This document shows positions 41,417 through 49,610 of a DNA stretch of 55,569 nucleotides, piece by piece. This DNA is from CALLPQ01 sp964479275 (GTDB lineage: Bacteria; Pseudomonadota; Alphaproteobacteria; Caulobacterales; Parvularculaceae), in assembly GCA_964479275.1 (NCBI GenBank), contig CAYZLR010000012.1:1-55569 (forward strand), read 5' to 3'. Positions within the stretch are counted from its first letter, which is position 1. Every line of letters begins with the position of its first letter. The notes under the pieces are model-generated. The model was not told where the DNA came from, made no database searches, and saw nothing but the letters and a program-made list of their open reading frames with translations. Made by a program: the position numbers and the translations under genes.

Positions 41417-42224
41417 GTTAAAGCCTGGGATAAATATTTGTACTAATGATGAGTATCATGGTGATAAAAATTATCTTAGTTCGACTAATTTGAAACATTT
41501 ATTAAAAGATCCTGCTGAGTTTAAAAGAATTTGTATTGATTTAGAACAAGATGAAGTTCCTAAATCTAGGCAAAATGCGTATGATGAAGGTAGTTATGCT
41601 CATAGTTTGATTTTAGAGCCTGAAATGGTTGAAAAGGAGTATGCGTTCTTTACTGGTTTTAGAAAGCATGGTAATGATTGGGAAGCTTTTAAGGCTGTAA
41701 ATGAAGGTAAGATTATCCTCTCTAAGCCGCAGAAGCATAGGGTTGAATCATGGGTTGAAGCTTATAAAAGGCGTAAGATCGCCGTAGATTTGGTTAAGGG
41801 CGGAGAAGCGGAATTAAGCTTGACAGGTCAGTTGAATGATGTTAATATTAAGGTAAGAGCTGATTATATTAATGTAGATAAAGGTTATATTGCTGATGTT
41901 AAGACTACTGCTTATAATACTGATGTAGATAGTTTTAAGTATGTAGTTAGTCAGTTATCGTATGGTTTGAGTGGTGCGCTTTATACTAAAATGTTTTCAC
42001 AGCATTATGGTAAGCCTTTTGACTTTTATTTTATTGTGCTTGGTAAGAAAGATGGGATGTGTGAAGTATTTAAGTTAAGTGAAGATAGTTTGCAAGAAGG
42101 TTATATTCAGATAAATAATGCTTTGAAGGTTTATAAAGAATGTAAAGAAACTGGAATATGGAAATCAGGTAGTGAAAGTAAAGCTGTTATATCTGATGAT
42201 GATTACACGATTTTGGAGGTTTAG
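41400..42224 (+). CDS. Exonuclease VIII-like PD-(D/E)XK nuclease (274 aa)
   Basis: ATG 41400 with GGAGAAG upstream. The segment YLSSTNLKHLLKDPAEFKRI, the EGSYAHSLILEPE tract and IADVKTTAYNTD (D-x8-E-x-K-like nuclease core) match phage RecE/exonuclease-VIII-type nucleases. Likely a 5'-3' exonuclease for recombination or replication. Located between helicase and polymerase modules. Confidence 0.75.
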   Translation: MAENYKLKPGINICTNDEYHGDKNYLSSTNLKHLLKDPAEFKRICIDLEQDEVPKSRQNAYDEGSYAHSLILEPEMVEKEYAFFTGFRKHGNDWEAFKAVNEGKIILSKPQKHRVESWVEAYKRRKIAVDLVKGGEAELSLTGQLNDVNIKVRADYINVDKGYIADVKTTAYNTDVDSFKYVVSQLSYGLSGALYTKMFSQHYGKPFDFYFIVLGKKDGMCEVFKLSEDSLQEGYIQINNALKVYKECKETGIWKSGSESKAVISDDDYTILEV

Positions 42225-42225
42225 A

Positions 42226-42468
42226 ATGACCTGTATAGAAGCTTTAGATAAAATTAGTGATTTAAGACAGTTAAAGAAAATCTACAGCAGAATGAAGTCA
42301 GATGAGCACAGTAAATTGTATGGTAATTCTGAACTGACTTTTATGATGTTAAAGGTTGATTCTGAGATTGAAAGAATTATAGATTTGCTTAATAGCATGG
42401 AGTTGGATGATAGTTACGACCAAAATACTGGTGAAATTAATAATGTTTATAAGTTTGAAAGGAGATAA
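42226..42468 (+). CDS. Hypothetical helical protein (80 aa)
   Basis: ATG 42226 fits GGAGG better than the upstream ATG. MTCIEALDKISDLRQLKKIY..., helical, possibly a small accessory protein for the nuclease, coupled by a two-base gap. No family recognised. Confidence 0.5.
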   Translation: MTCIEALDKISDLRQLKKIYSRMKSDEHSKLYGNSELTFMMLKVDSEIERIIDLLNSMELDDSYDQNTGEINNVYKFERR

Positions 42469-42470
42469 GT

Positions 42471-42836
42471 GTGAGCGATGATTTTGTTAATGGTAAAGGT
42501 CTTAGGTTAAACGATAATAAACCTAGAATAGATTTAGTGCCTTCTTCTGTATTGTATGAAATTGCAAAAGTTTTAGAGTATGGAACTAAAAAATACGAGG
42601 AGCATAATTGGAGAAAGGGTATGAAATGGAGCGTTCCTTATGCTTGCGCAATGAGGCATTTATTAAAGTTTTGGGAAGGTGAAGACGTTGATTCTGAAAG
42701 CGGAGAATCTCATTTAGGTCATGTTCTTTGTAATATATTAATGTTAATTGAATATTCTAAAATATGTACTAATTTAGATGACAGATATAAAGGTCCAATG
42801 GTTAATTATAAAGATTATGAAAATGAAGAAGTGTAG
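42471..42836 (+). CDS. dATP/dGTP diphosphohydrolase-like protein (121 aa)
   Basis: GTG start with AAAGGAG. Sequence GLRLNDNKPRIDLVPSSVLY, YGTKKYEEHNWRKGMKWSVPY and a final HLGHVLCNILMLIEY match the small phage dATP/dGTP diphosphohydrolase N-terminal family, with His/Glu positions in RHLLKFWEGED. Related proteins accompany base-Z (2-aminoadenine) phages but no PurZ homologue is seen here, so a general nucleotide-pool role is more likely. Confidence 0.65.
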   Translation: MSDDFVNGKGLRLNDNKPRIDLVPSSVLYEIAKVLEYGTKKYEEHNWRKGMKWSVPYACAMRHLLKFWEGEDVDSESGESHLGHVLCNILMLIEYSKICTNLDDRYKGPMVNYKDYENEEV

Positions 42837-43332
42837 AGTATGTGAAAAATTTAAAGATTTAGATGAATTTTACTTTAGAAAAGATTCTAATTCTTATCGA
42901 AAAGATTGTAAAATATGTGTAAATAGACGTACATGTGCTTATTCTAAGGAAAAAGGTTATGACTATAGTAGCAGGAATACACATTATGTTAGAAGGTACG
43001 GAATAACTGTGGAAGATTTTGGGAATATTTTAAAATTACAAGATGGAAAATGTGCAATATGTAATGAATTAGAAACATGTACTACTAAAAAAAGATTACA
43101 TGTTGATCACTGCCATGTTACTGGAAAGGTTCGAGGTCTACTGTGTCATAAATGTAATGCAGGACTTGGAAATTTAAAAGATTCTTTAGTTACTTTGGAG
43201 AATGCTTCTATATATCTATTAAACTATATACACTGGTTACAAAGTGATTTAAGTTTAAATATTGTAGATAGTCATGTATTAGATGATCATATGAAAGAAT
43301 TAGAAATACAAGGAAAATTTGATAACAAATAG
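42817..43332 (+). CDS. Endonuclease VII-like HNH nuclease (171 aa)
   Basis: The ATG at 42817 is used; ATG 42823 is equally possible because the start overlaps the preceding gene. Two zinc Cys pairs (CRVCEKF, CKIC) precede the nuclease core LHVDHCHVTGKVRGLLCHKCNAGLG, typical of T4 endonuclease VII-like Holliday junction nucleases. Central VRRYGITVEDFGNIL is also family-typical. Together with RusA at 48338 the genome has two resolvase-type enzymes. Confidence 0.85.
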   Translation: MKMKKCRVCEKFKDLDEFYFRKDSNSYRKDCKICVNRRTCAYSKEKGYDYSSRNTHYVRRYGITVEDFGNILKLQDGKCAICNELETCTTKKRLHVDHCHVTGKVRGLLCHKCNAGLGNLKDSLVTLENASIYLLNYIHWLQSDLSLNIVDSHVLDDHMKELEIQGKFDNK

Positions 43333-43367
43333 GCGTTAAAGCCTGTAATCGCTACAAAGGAGATTTT

Positions 43368-43769
43368 ATGAGCGAAAATAATTCAAGATTTACTAAGAAA
43401 GCTGGACAAAGTGACTTAGTATTTATTAAGCCTGCAGATTTAGCTAGAGCTGATTTTAAAGGCGTAGCTGCTGAAGGAATTCTTTTAGGAACTCAGCCGA
43501 ATGGTTTGAATGATAAAGTTTTAGACTTTATCATTCAAGCAGATGCTGCGTTAACTGTAAAAGGTATTGATAAAAATGGTGCTGAGTATGTTAGAAACAT
43601 TAAATCTGGAGATACTATTTTAGTTAATGGTGCTGGAAATTTAGGTTTTTTAATGAAAGAAGTTCAGCCTGGTGGATTGTGTCAAATTACTTATAATGGT
43701 AAGATTGATTATACTCCTAAGGGAGCTAGTGAAGCTAAGAAAGTACATAATTTTGAAGTAATGGTTTAG
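43368..43769 (+). CDS. Small DNA-binding candidate (133 aa)
   Basis: MSENNSRFTKKAGQSDLVFI..., beta-rich with GNLGFLMKEVQPGGLCQITYNGKID and a KGASEAKKVHNFEVMV end. Placed between endonuclease VII and polymerase, the slot and composition fit a single-strand DNA-binding protein. This is inference, not recognition. Confidence 0.5.
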   Translation: MSENNSRFTKKAGQSDLVFIKPADLARADFKGVAAEGILLGTQPNGLNDKVLDFIIQADAALTVKGIDKNGAEYVRNIKSGDTILVNGAGNLGFLMKEVQPGGLCQITYNGKIDYTPKGASEAKKVHNFEVMV

Positions 43770-43880
43770 ATTGAATAATCTGTGGTTTTTAGAATTTAGT
43801 CCATAGTTTGCAAAAAAGCTAAATCAAGTCTTCTAAAGACTATAAAGATACGACGTGTATAGCTAACGATAGTGCTATTA

Positions 43881-43995
43881 GGCGTAACCTGCCTTGTAAA
43901 GTTTAAATGACTCAATCATTCCTGAGGTGTAAAATCCCACTGAGTAAAATATCAGGTGTATCGAAGTGGTTAGGTTGACGAGCTATCGTCTTTTT
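43881..43995 (+). ncRNA. Candidate structured RNA element, copy B
   Basis: Begins GGCGTAACCTGCCT (43881) and ends GAAGTGGTTAGGTTG, followed by the stem GACGA/TCGTC with loop GCTA and TTTTT. Both end motifs recur in copy A (29952-30100), with a different but still structured middle (ACTCA/TGAGT 43910-43945, CCAC/GTGG). Sits just upstream of the polymerase operon. The final hairpin may also terminate transcription. Confidence 0.5.
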
Positions 43996-44011
43996 AAACT
44001 GGAGATAAAAT

Positions 44012-44215
44012 ATGAAAATTAGCGAATATTTAGAATTGATGGATAGATGCAGAGAAGATGCTGAATATTATAAGGTTTATAGTATTAAAACATCTGGATC
44101 ACATGCGGAGCATTTACATTCTAGATACTTGGAAATAAGTAGACAACTTGATAAATTACAAGATGGATTTCTTAATATAAATATAAATATAACTGAAGAG
44201 GATTTTAAATGTTAA
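44012..44215 (+). CDS. Hypothetical acidic protein (67 aa)
   Basis: MKISEYLELMDRCREDAEYY... Starts right after RNA element B with a GGAG site. Its last codons overlap the polymerase ATG, so translation is coupled. Function unknown. Confidence 0.55.
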   Translation: MKISEYLELMDRCREDAEYYKVYSIKTSGSHAEHLHSRYLEISRQLDKLQDGFLNININITEEDFKC

Positions 44216-46482
44216 AAAATTATAAGATTATAGATAGTCTTGGTGTTTTTAATGAGGCTAAGCAGCATATATTGGATTCTGAACTTATTGCTTTTGATAC
44301 TGAAACTACTGGTCTTAATACTCGAAAAGATAAAGTTATTGGTTATAGTTTTTCAGGTAGTGAAGGTGTTGGTTATTATTTACCGTTATATGAATGGAAG
44401 GATGAGGAGTTGAAATCTATTGATTCTTTAAGTGATGAGAATTTACTTCTTATGCTTTTAACTAAAAAATTAATTATGCACAATGCTTCTTTTGACTGTA
44501 GAATGATTAAGAGTAATTTTGATATTGATTTAGTTCCTAGTTTATATTGTGATACAATTCTGTTAAAGCATGCGGTGGATGAGGAACGACCTTTTGGTTT
44601 GAAAGATATTGCTAAGAAGATTCAAGATAAAATTGGTTTAGACGTTGAAAAGTCTGCTAATGAAGAGCAGATTGATATGCTTGAATCTATTAAGGCTAAT
44701 GGCGGTTCTGTTACTAAGGATTGTTATGAGCTGTATAAGGCTGATATGCGTAAGATTGGTATTTATGCTTGTGCTGATACTGATTTAACTTTGAGAATTT
44801 TTAATTATTATAGTAAGATTTTAAAAATAGAAGGGTTGGAAAAATTCTTTTATGTTGACGAAACTATGCCTCTGTTGAAAGAAGTTACTATTCCTATGGA
44901 AAGCGGTGGAATTCCTGTAGATGTTAAGGCGTTAGAGACTGCTAAGATTGATATTGAATCAGATATTGAAAAGTTAGAAGAACAAATACAAAAAGCTATT
45001 CAACCGAATTTAGCTAAATTTGAAGAATGGTATTTAAATTATAAATTTCCTCCAAGACGTTCCGGAGAATTTGCTCAAGCACTTGCAAGAGTTAAGAACT
45101 TGAATCTTCCTTTGACCGATTCCGGTCGATTCAGTCTATCTAAATCCAGCTTAGAGCATCTAGATTCAAAATGTCCCTATCGAGACTTTCTTCTCGGTGG
45201 GGACTACCTATCTGATGAAGATGTGGAGTTATGTCAGCGAGATATGTTTAGTAATACTGGTGAGAAGTATATGTTTATGCTTTCTAGTAAACATCATCTT
45301 AAGAAGCTGTTTTTTGAGATTTTAGGAGAAGAGCCTATTAGTAGAACTAAGAAAGGCAATCCTCAAGTTGATAATTTATTTTTAACTATTAATAAAGATA
45401 AGTATGAATGGGTAGGATTGCTTTTAGATTATAATAAGCTTTGTAAAATTAGAGATAGTTATATTAATAGATTTTTAGATAAGCATGAAGAAGGTATGTT
45501 TTATCCAAGCTTTTTTCAGCATAGAACTATATCGGGAAGGTATGGTGGAGATTTAATGCAGCTCAGTAGACCTTATGATAAAAAAGACTTAGATGAAGGT
45601 AAGGTTTCTGAAGTAGTTTATAAGTATACTAATATGATTAGAAAGTTTTTTATTTCTGGAAAGGGATTTCTTTTTTGCGATGCTGATTACGAATCTTTAG
45701 AGCCTCACGTTTTTGCTCATGTTAGTGGGGATCAGAAATTAAAAGATATCTTTATAAAAGGTCATGATTTTTACTCTACTATTGCTATAGATACAGAATC
45801 TTTACAAAATGTTAGTGCTGATAAAAAAGCTTCTAACTATTTAGGAGTTGTAAACTCATCTAGAAGGCAAAATGCTAAGCCTTATGCTTTAGGTATTCCT
45901 TATGGAATGGAAGATTATGCCCTTCATAAAAAACTTGAAATACCTCAAGAAGAAGCTAGAAGACTTATTTCAAACTACTTAAATGCTTACCCTGAACTAG
46001 CTAAATGGATGGATAGAAGTAATCAGCAATGTAAAGATTATGGTCTTGTTAAGACTGAAGCAGGTAGAATAAGACATATGCCTACTGCTAAGAAGATTTG
46101 GTACGCTCACGGAAGTATTATTTTAGACTCTTTAAAATTGTGGAAAAAATATCATGAAAATCCTAAGAAATATGAGCAGATGAAGTATTTACGTAAGCAA
46201 ATGGTTAATTATTTAAATAATGCTAAGAACTTTCAAATACAAAGCTTGGCTGCTTCTATTACTAATAGATCTGCTATTGCAATAGCTAGAGAAATAAAAA
46301 GACAGGGTTTAAATGCTTATTTATGTGCTAATGTTCACGATCAGCTTATAGTTAGAGTATCCGAAATAGATGTTGATAAGGTTGCTGGGTTTATGGAATT
46401 TTTAATGTGTAATTCTTATACTATTTCCATACCTTTAAAGGCTCCTGTAGCTATAGGAGATAATTTTTATGATACACATTAA
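44209..46482 (+). CDS. Family A DNA polymerase with 3'-5' exonuclease (757 aa)
   Basis: N-terminal exonuclease: AFDTETTGL, HNASFDCRM and YACADTDLT. The polymerase domain has motif A DADYESLEPHVFAHVSGD, motif B RRQNAKPYALGIPYG, and motif C NVHDQL (Asp catalytic; Gln replaces the usual Glu). Residues roughly 280-345 are encoded by a stretch (45050-45240) whose codon choice is noticeably richer in C/G than its flanks. Core of phage replication, acting with the primase-helicase and SSB-like proteins. Confidence 0.95.
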   Translation: MLKNYKIIDSLGVFNEAKQHILDSELIAFDTETTGLNTRKDKVIGYSFSGSEGVGYYLPLYEWKDEELKSIDSLSDENLLLMLLTKKLIMHNASFDCRMIKSNFDIDLVPSLYCDTILLKHAVDEERPFGLKDIAKKIQDKIGLDVEKSANEEQIDMLESIKANGGSVTKDCYELYKADMRKIGIYACADTDLTLRIFNYYSKILKIEGLEKFFYVDETMPLLKEVTIPMESGGIPVDVKALETAKIDIESDIEKLEEQIQKAIQPNLAKFEEWYLNYKFPPRRSGEFAQALARVKNLNLPLTDSGRFSLSKSSLEHLDSKCPYRDFLLGGDYLSDEDVELCQRDMFSNTGEKYMFMLSSKHHLKKLFFEILGEEPISRTKKGNPQVDNLFLTINKDKYEWVGLLLDYNKLCKIRDSYINRFLDKHEEGMFYPSFFQHRTISGRYGGDLMQLSRPYDKKDLDEGKVSEVVYKYTNMIRKFFISGKGFLFCDADYESLEPHVFAHVSGDQKLKDIFIKGHDFYSTIAIDTESLQNVSADKKASNYLGVVNSSRRQNAKPYALGIPYGMEDYALHKKLEIPQEEARRLISNYLNAYPELAKWMDRSNQQCKDYGLVKTEAGRIRHMPTAKKIWYAHGSIILDSLKLWKKYHENPKKYEQMKYLRKQMVNYLNNAKNFQIQSLAASITNRSAIAIAREIKRQGLNAYLCANVHDQLIVRVSEIDVDKVAGFMEFLMCNSYTISIPLKAPVAIGDNFYDTH

Positions 46483-46810
46483 ATTTAAAGAGAATCAAGA
46501 GTTAATTGCGGACGATATAGGTTATTGGGGACCAAAGTATAATCATACAAATGTTAAGGTTACTTCTTGTCAGCATCCGTTATATGTTGTTAAGGCTTAT
46601 GACGGTTCTTCTTATTCTGTTCATTGTGATATGTTAGTAACTATTGATGATTTTTATGATCAAGCTAGTGGTAGAGCTGCTTTTGATGTACCTGATATTC
46701 CTAAAGAATTGAGTATTAAATGTCAGTGTGGTACTTCTTCTGTATACGGAGATTCTGTAGGTAGTGATGCTCATAGTCATTGGTGTGATGTTTATAAGAA
46801 AAAGGATTAG
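46469..46810 (+). CDS. Hypothetical zinc-binding protein (113 aa)
   Basis: MIHIKFKENQELIADDIGYW... with CQHP and a CQCG...HSHWC metal-like site near the C-terminus. Overlaps the polymerase end by 14 bp. Possibly a polymerase accessory. No family recognised. Confidence 0.5.
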   Translation: MIHIKFKENQELIADDIGYWGPKYNHTNVKVTSCQHPLYVVKAYDGSSYSVHCDMLVTIDDFYDQASGRAAFDVPDIPKELSIKCQCGTSSVYGDSVGSDAHSHWCDVYKKKD

Positions 46811-46811
46811 T

Positions 46812-47075
46812 ATGAAATATTTTATTAGGTATTTAGTAGATATTTTAGTTGAATTTTTTAGGCAGTTTTGGTATAAATTTAAAGTTGAAGAATTGAAGAA
46901 AGAAGTGAAAGTAATAGAGGAGAAAGTGGATGAAGTTACAAAAGAAGCTGATAAGCATGTTAGCGATTTTAAGTCTGAATATAAGCTGTATAAGTCTAGA
47001 AGAGACGAACTTAAAGCTAGATTCACCAAGTCAAGGAGTAAGAAGAGTAGCGACGGAGAAAAGGGAGATAGCTAG
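46812..47075 (+). CDS. Membrane-anchored coiled coil, i-spanin-like candidate (87 aa)
   Basis: ATG 46812 fits AAGGAT; the longer upstream start is not needed. Hydrophobic N-terminus (YFIRYLVDILVEFFRQFWY) followed by a K/E coiled coil (ELKKEVKVIEEKVDEVTKEA). The lipoprotein-like gene starts inside it in another frame, the architecture of Rz/Rz1. Confidence 0.5.
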   Translation: MKYFIRYLVDILVEFFRQFWYKFKVEELKKEVKVIEEKVDEVTKEADKHVSDFKSEYKLYKSRRDELKARFTKSRSKKSSDGEKGDS

Positions 47076-47286
47076 TTCTGATTGTGATGTTGTGCTTGAG
47101 AAGTGTAGTAAAGCTGTTGAAAGACAGGAGATTGTTATAGAGCATCAGAAGAAATTGATTGACGGTCAAAAATTAGTTATTAAGACTGTTGAGGCTGAAG
47201 TGGAAAGAAGTCATAAAGCTACTAGGAAAGTTGCTGTTGGTGGTATTAGTGTTAGTAGTTTGTTGTTATTATTGTTGTTACTTTAG
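46930..47286 (+). CDS. Spanin-like lipoprotein with C-terminal membrane segment (118 aa)
   Basis: Overlaps the preceding gene by 146 bp. Signal-peptide-like start ISMLAILSLNISC (the -3 position is Asn, so the lipobox is weak), a coiled coil (AVERQEIVIEHQKKLIDGQK) and a C-terminal Leu run (SSLLLLLLLL). A lipid-anchored N-terminus with a C-terminal membrane segment is the plan of unimolecular spanins such as T1 gp11. The alternative is the outer partner of the overlapping gene. Confidence 0.5.
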   Translation: MKLQKKLISMLAILSLNISCISLEETNLKLDSPSQGVRRVATEKREIASSDCDVVLEKCSKAVERQEIVIEHQKKLIDGQKLVIKTVEAEVERSHKATRKVAVGGISVSSLLLLLLLL

Positions 47287-47295
47287 GAGTTAAGT

Positions 47296-47883
47296 ATGCA
47301 GATTAAAATTAGACATGAACAGTATAAAAGAGCTATTCAATTTGCTAATGATAGAATAGATAAATCCAAAGCTTTATATAATTATCGCGGAGAGAGTAAA
47401 GTTAGTAAAATGATTGAAGATATAGTAGTCGGAACTGTTGGAGAGTTTGCTGTTGCAAAGTATTTGCGACAACAGGGGCTGGATTGTTCTAGACCAGACC
47501 TGAAGATTTATGAAGCTAAAAGGAAAAGCTTTGAGCAAGACTTGTTAGCCTTGAAAGTACTTCAAGAAGATCCTATAAAATGTAAGCAATTTAAAATTCA
47601 TGTTAAAAGTCAATCTGTAGCTTCTTCTAAACGGTATGGTAATTCTTGGTTGTTGCAAAAAAGTGATAAAGTTACTAAAGATCCTGGAAATAATGAGTAT
47701 TATGCTTTTACAGAAGTTGATGGATTAAATGTTACTATACTAGGAGTAGTTAAATGCAGTGACGTTATAAAGCATGGGCTTTTGTCTGAATGTAAGGTTC
47801 CTTGGTATAGAGATACTAAGCATGCGTTATATTGGATGGATTTTGAAGAGAAGTTAAGTAAAAAACAGCTTAGGAGGTTGTAA
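47296..47883 (+). CDS. Putative PD-(D/E)XK nuclease (195 aa)
   Basis: Contains IVVGTVGEFAVAKYLRQQG (helix with Glu), PDLKIYEA and KIHVKSQS (D...VK motif), then WLLQKSDK, a typical restriction-type nuclease core. Function as a host DNA degradation or recombination enzyme is inferred. The stop overlaps the next ATG. Confidence 0.6.
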   Translation: MQIKIRHEQYKRAIQFANDRIDKSKALYNYRGESKVSKMIEDIVVGTVGEFAVAKYLRQQGLDCSRPDLKIYEAKRKSFEQDLLALKVLQEDPIKCKQFKIHVKSQSVASSKRYGNSWLLQKSDKVTKDPGNNEYYAFTEVDGLNVTILGVVKCSDVIKHGLLSECKVPWYRDTKHALYWMDFEEKLSKKQLRRL

Positions 47884-48218
47884 TGCAAATAAAAATAATT
47901 AGAGCATCAGGTAATCCGGTTGATGAAGCTAAAAGAAATGAAAAAGAAGCTGAGTTTAAAATGTGGTTTGATAAAATTTGCGATAAGTACGGTAAATACG
48001 GAGAAACTACTATTAAAATGATGGATAGGTTAGATGCTTACCAGTTACGTAAGTATAATGATTTATCTGTTGATGAAGTTACTATGCCTGAAAATAATAA
48101 AGAATGGAAAGAGTTGATGGAAAAGTATGGTAATATTATGGTTACAAGTGCGGTTGAAGCTAATGAGTTTGTTGAAGCTGGAGATGTTATTTTTGTTATT
48201 AATGATATGATGTTTTAG
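47883..48218 (+). CDS. Hypothetical protein (111 aa)
   Basis: MQIKIIRASGNPVDEAKRNE..., helical, with KYGKYGETTIKMMDRLDAYQ. Ends in an acidic/hydrophobic tail. Overlaps the preceding stop. No family recognised. Confidence 0.55.
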   Translation: MQIKIIRASGNPVDEAKRNEKEAEFKMWFDKICDKYGKYGETTIKMMDRLDAYQLRKYNDLSVDEVTMPENNKEWKELMEKYGNIMVTSAVEANEFVEAGDVIFVINDMMF

Positions 48219-48227
48219 GAGTTTTAT

Positions 48228-48341
48228 ATGAGAATTAATCTAGTACCTATATTTTTACCTATAGCCATAGGGTTGTTATTCGGAATAAAAGCTGCAGCTA
48301 TATGTTTGCTAATTCAATGTATGTTAATAGCCTTTAATTAA
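48228..48341 (+). CDS. Small membrane protein (37 aa), last rightward gene
   Basis: MRINLVPIFLPIAIGLLFGI... one or two hydrophobic spans. AGGAG before ATG. The stop overlaps the stop of the convergent RusA gene. Function unknown. Confidence 0.5.
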   Translation: MRINLVPIFLPIAIGLLFGIKAAAICLLIQCMLIAFN

Positions 48342-48805
48342 GTTTCAAATCCATTCTTAACTATTTCTATAGTTATTTTTATTTCAAAGCCTTCATTACT
48401 GGAGGCTTTTTTTTTGCTTGAAATTTCAGAAATGTAGCGATCATCGATGTTAAGATTTTTACATCCAAACGGGGAATCTAGTTTGAAGTATTTAGGGAAA
48501 AATAATAAATCTATGATAGGCTTTTCTATGTTAGATCTGTCGAAATCACGAGCTGAAAGTTTCCCGGTTTTTGTATAGAGTATGCTTTTAGGTACGTAGG
48601 TTTCTATATGTACTATGTAAGCGTCTGTAGCCTCTATGAAGCCTTCTCGAAGCTCTTCAAGGGCTTGAATGTTTTCTTCTGTGTCTATTTTATGAAAGAA
48701 TTGATTTGCCCAGTCTTTGTATTTCATAGTAGTGTATGATCTATTTCTACAATACATATTGTTTAGTGAGAAGGCTTTAATAGGGATGGTGATTGTTTTT
48801 TTCAT
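48338..48805 (-). CDS. rusA-like: RusA-like Holliday junction resolvase (155 aa)
   Basis: SLNNMYCRNRSYTTMKYKDW, RDFDRSNIEKPIIDLLF and LNIDDRYISEISSKKK match the RusA family: the Asp residues of DFDRSN and of NIDDR are the metal-binding set. Length is in range (about 120-155 aa). First gene of the right-hand part of the late operon. Its C-terminal coding region carries the plus-strand terminator. Confidence 0.85.
   Translation of the reverse strand: MKKTITIPIKAFSLNNMYCRNRSYTTMKYKDWANQFFHKIDTEENIQALEELREGFIEATDAYIVHIETYVPKSILYTKTGKLSARDFDRSNIEKPIIDLLFFPKYFKLDSPFGCKNLNIDDRYISEISSKKKASSNEGFEIKITIEIVKNGFET
48386..48415 (+). terminator. Rightward intrinsic terminator inside the RusA gene
   Basis: AAAGCC, 11-base loop, GGCTTT and then a T run form a plus-strand terminator about 45 bp past the last rightward stop. 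It overlaps the antisense coding strand of the RusA gene. Confidence 0.75.
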
Positions 48806-48847
48806 GAAGAAAGTGCTGCAGACTTGATATCTGCAGCGAAGGGTTCC

Positions 48848-49024
48848 TTATTTTTCTTTTTTAGTTTCTAAAGCTGATTTAACTTTAGCTACTAGAGCGT
48901 CATCTACTGTGTTTTCAGTCTTTTTAGCTAGTTTTTCTAGTAAGAATACAACTACTTCTTTGACGAATGATTCTGTAAGCAGTGCTGATAATAGTGATTT
49001 TCCGATTGATTTTGCGATTTCCAT
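48848..49024 (-). CDS. Small amphipathic protein (58 aa)
   Basis: ATG 49024 with GGAGTAACC upstream. Hydrophobic helix SLLSALLTESFVKEVVVFLL, then a charged VDDALVAKVKSALE tail. Resembles small membrane-active phage proteins. Function unknown. Confidence 0.55.
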   Translation of the reverse strand: MEIAKSIGKSLLSALLTESFVKEVVVFLLEKLAKKTENTVDDALVAKVKSALETKKEK

Positions 49025-49067
49025 AGGTTACTCCTGAATTAAGGTTTCATACTCTGTTTGGTTGTTA

Positions 49068-49340
49068 TTATTTATATCTTTTTTCGATAGCTGCTCTGAT
49101 TTTGGCTTTTTTAGATTCTACTTTAGATTTTCCACTGCCTAGTGAGTTAACTGGATTATTCTTTCTAGCTGCTGCTAATTTTTCTTTGATAGATCCGCCG
49201 TTTTTCTTTTTTAATTTAGCTCTAACTCTTGCTTTCATACGTTCTACCATTGCTTTACCTTTTGACATATCCATGCTTTTTTTCTCCTTAGATGTGTATT
49301 TTTGCTTTAAAGCTGATTTAAAGTTTTCTATGTTTAACAC
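49068..49340 (-). CDS. Lysine/arginine-rich small protein (90 aa)
   Basis: GTG start at 49340. Basic helical (MVERMKARVRAKLKKKNGGS). Likely nucleic-acid-binding or virion-internal basic protein. Its upstream neighbour is the UGA-containing phospholipase-like gene. Confidence 0.55.
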   Translation of the reverse strand: MLNIENFKSALKQKYTSKEKKSMDMSKGKAMVERMKARVRAKLKKKNGGSIKEKLAAARKNNPVNSLGSGKSKVESKKAKIRAAIEKRYK

Positions 49341-49343
49341 TGT

Positions 49344-49610
49344 TTAATCTCTTTTATATGAAATAAATCCACCTATACGTACTGATAAGTAATAGCAATA
49401 TGCTAGAGGGTATTTTATGTATTTAAGTAGTTTTGACTTTTTTGCTTGTTTTAACATGTGAGTTAGAAATCTGTTGTCAGCTTCTGACTGTGTATATTTG
49501 TCTGTTTCATAATCTAGGTCGTGAATTCTGCATGAAGCATTGAATGGTATTGATAGTATTTTCCTAATAACTTTAGGAAACCAGAATGGACCTCAATAAT
49601 CTTTACGCAC
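49344..49610 (-). CDS. Phospholipase A2-like small protein with in-frame UGA (88 aa)
   Basis: GTG at 49610 has AGGAG seven bases upstream. The frame reads MRKDY, then UGA at 49593-49595, then GPFWFPKVIRKIL ... FNASCRIHDLDYETDKYTQS and a hydrophobic C-terminus, ending in TAA at 49344. The CxIHDxxY...AD pattern is the phospholipase A2-like catalytic signature seen in small phage proteins. UGA sits where Y-x-G-P places Trp or Tyr (or Gly). No better start lies downstream of it. Genuine gene with a stop, or UGA read as sense. Confidence 0.6.

Noticed and set aside
42471..42836. Base-Z (2-aminoadenine) genome suggested by the dATP/dGTP diphosphohydrolase-like gene
   Set aside because: No PurZ or DatZ-like gene was recognised and the polymerase shows no clear DpoZ feature, so this stays a general nucleotide hydrolase.
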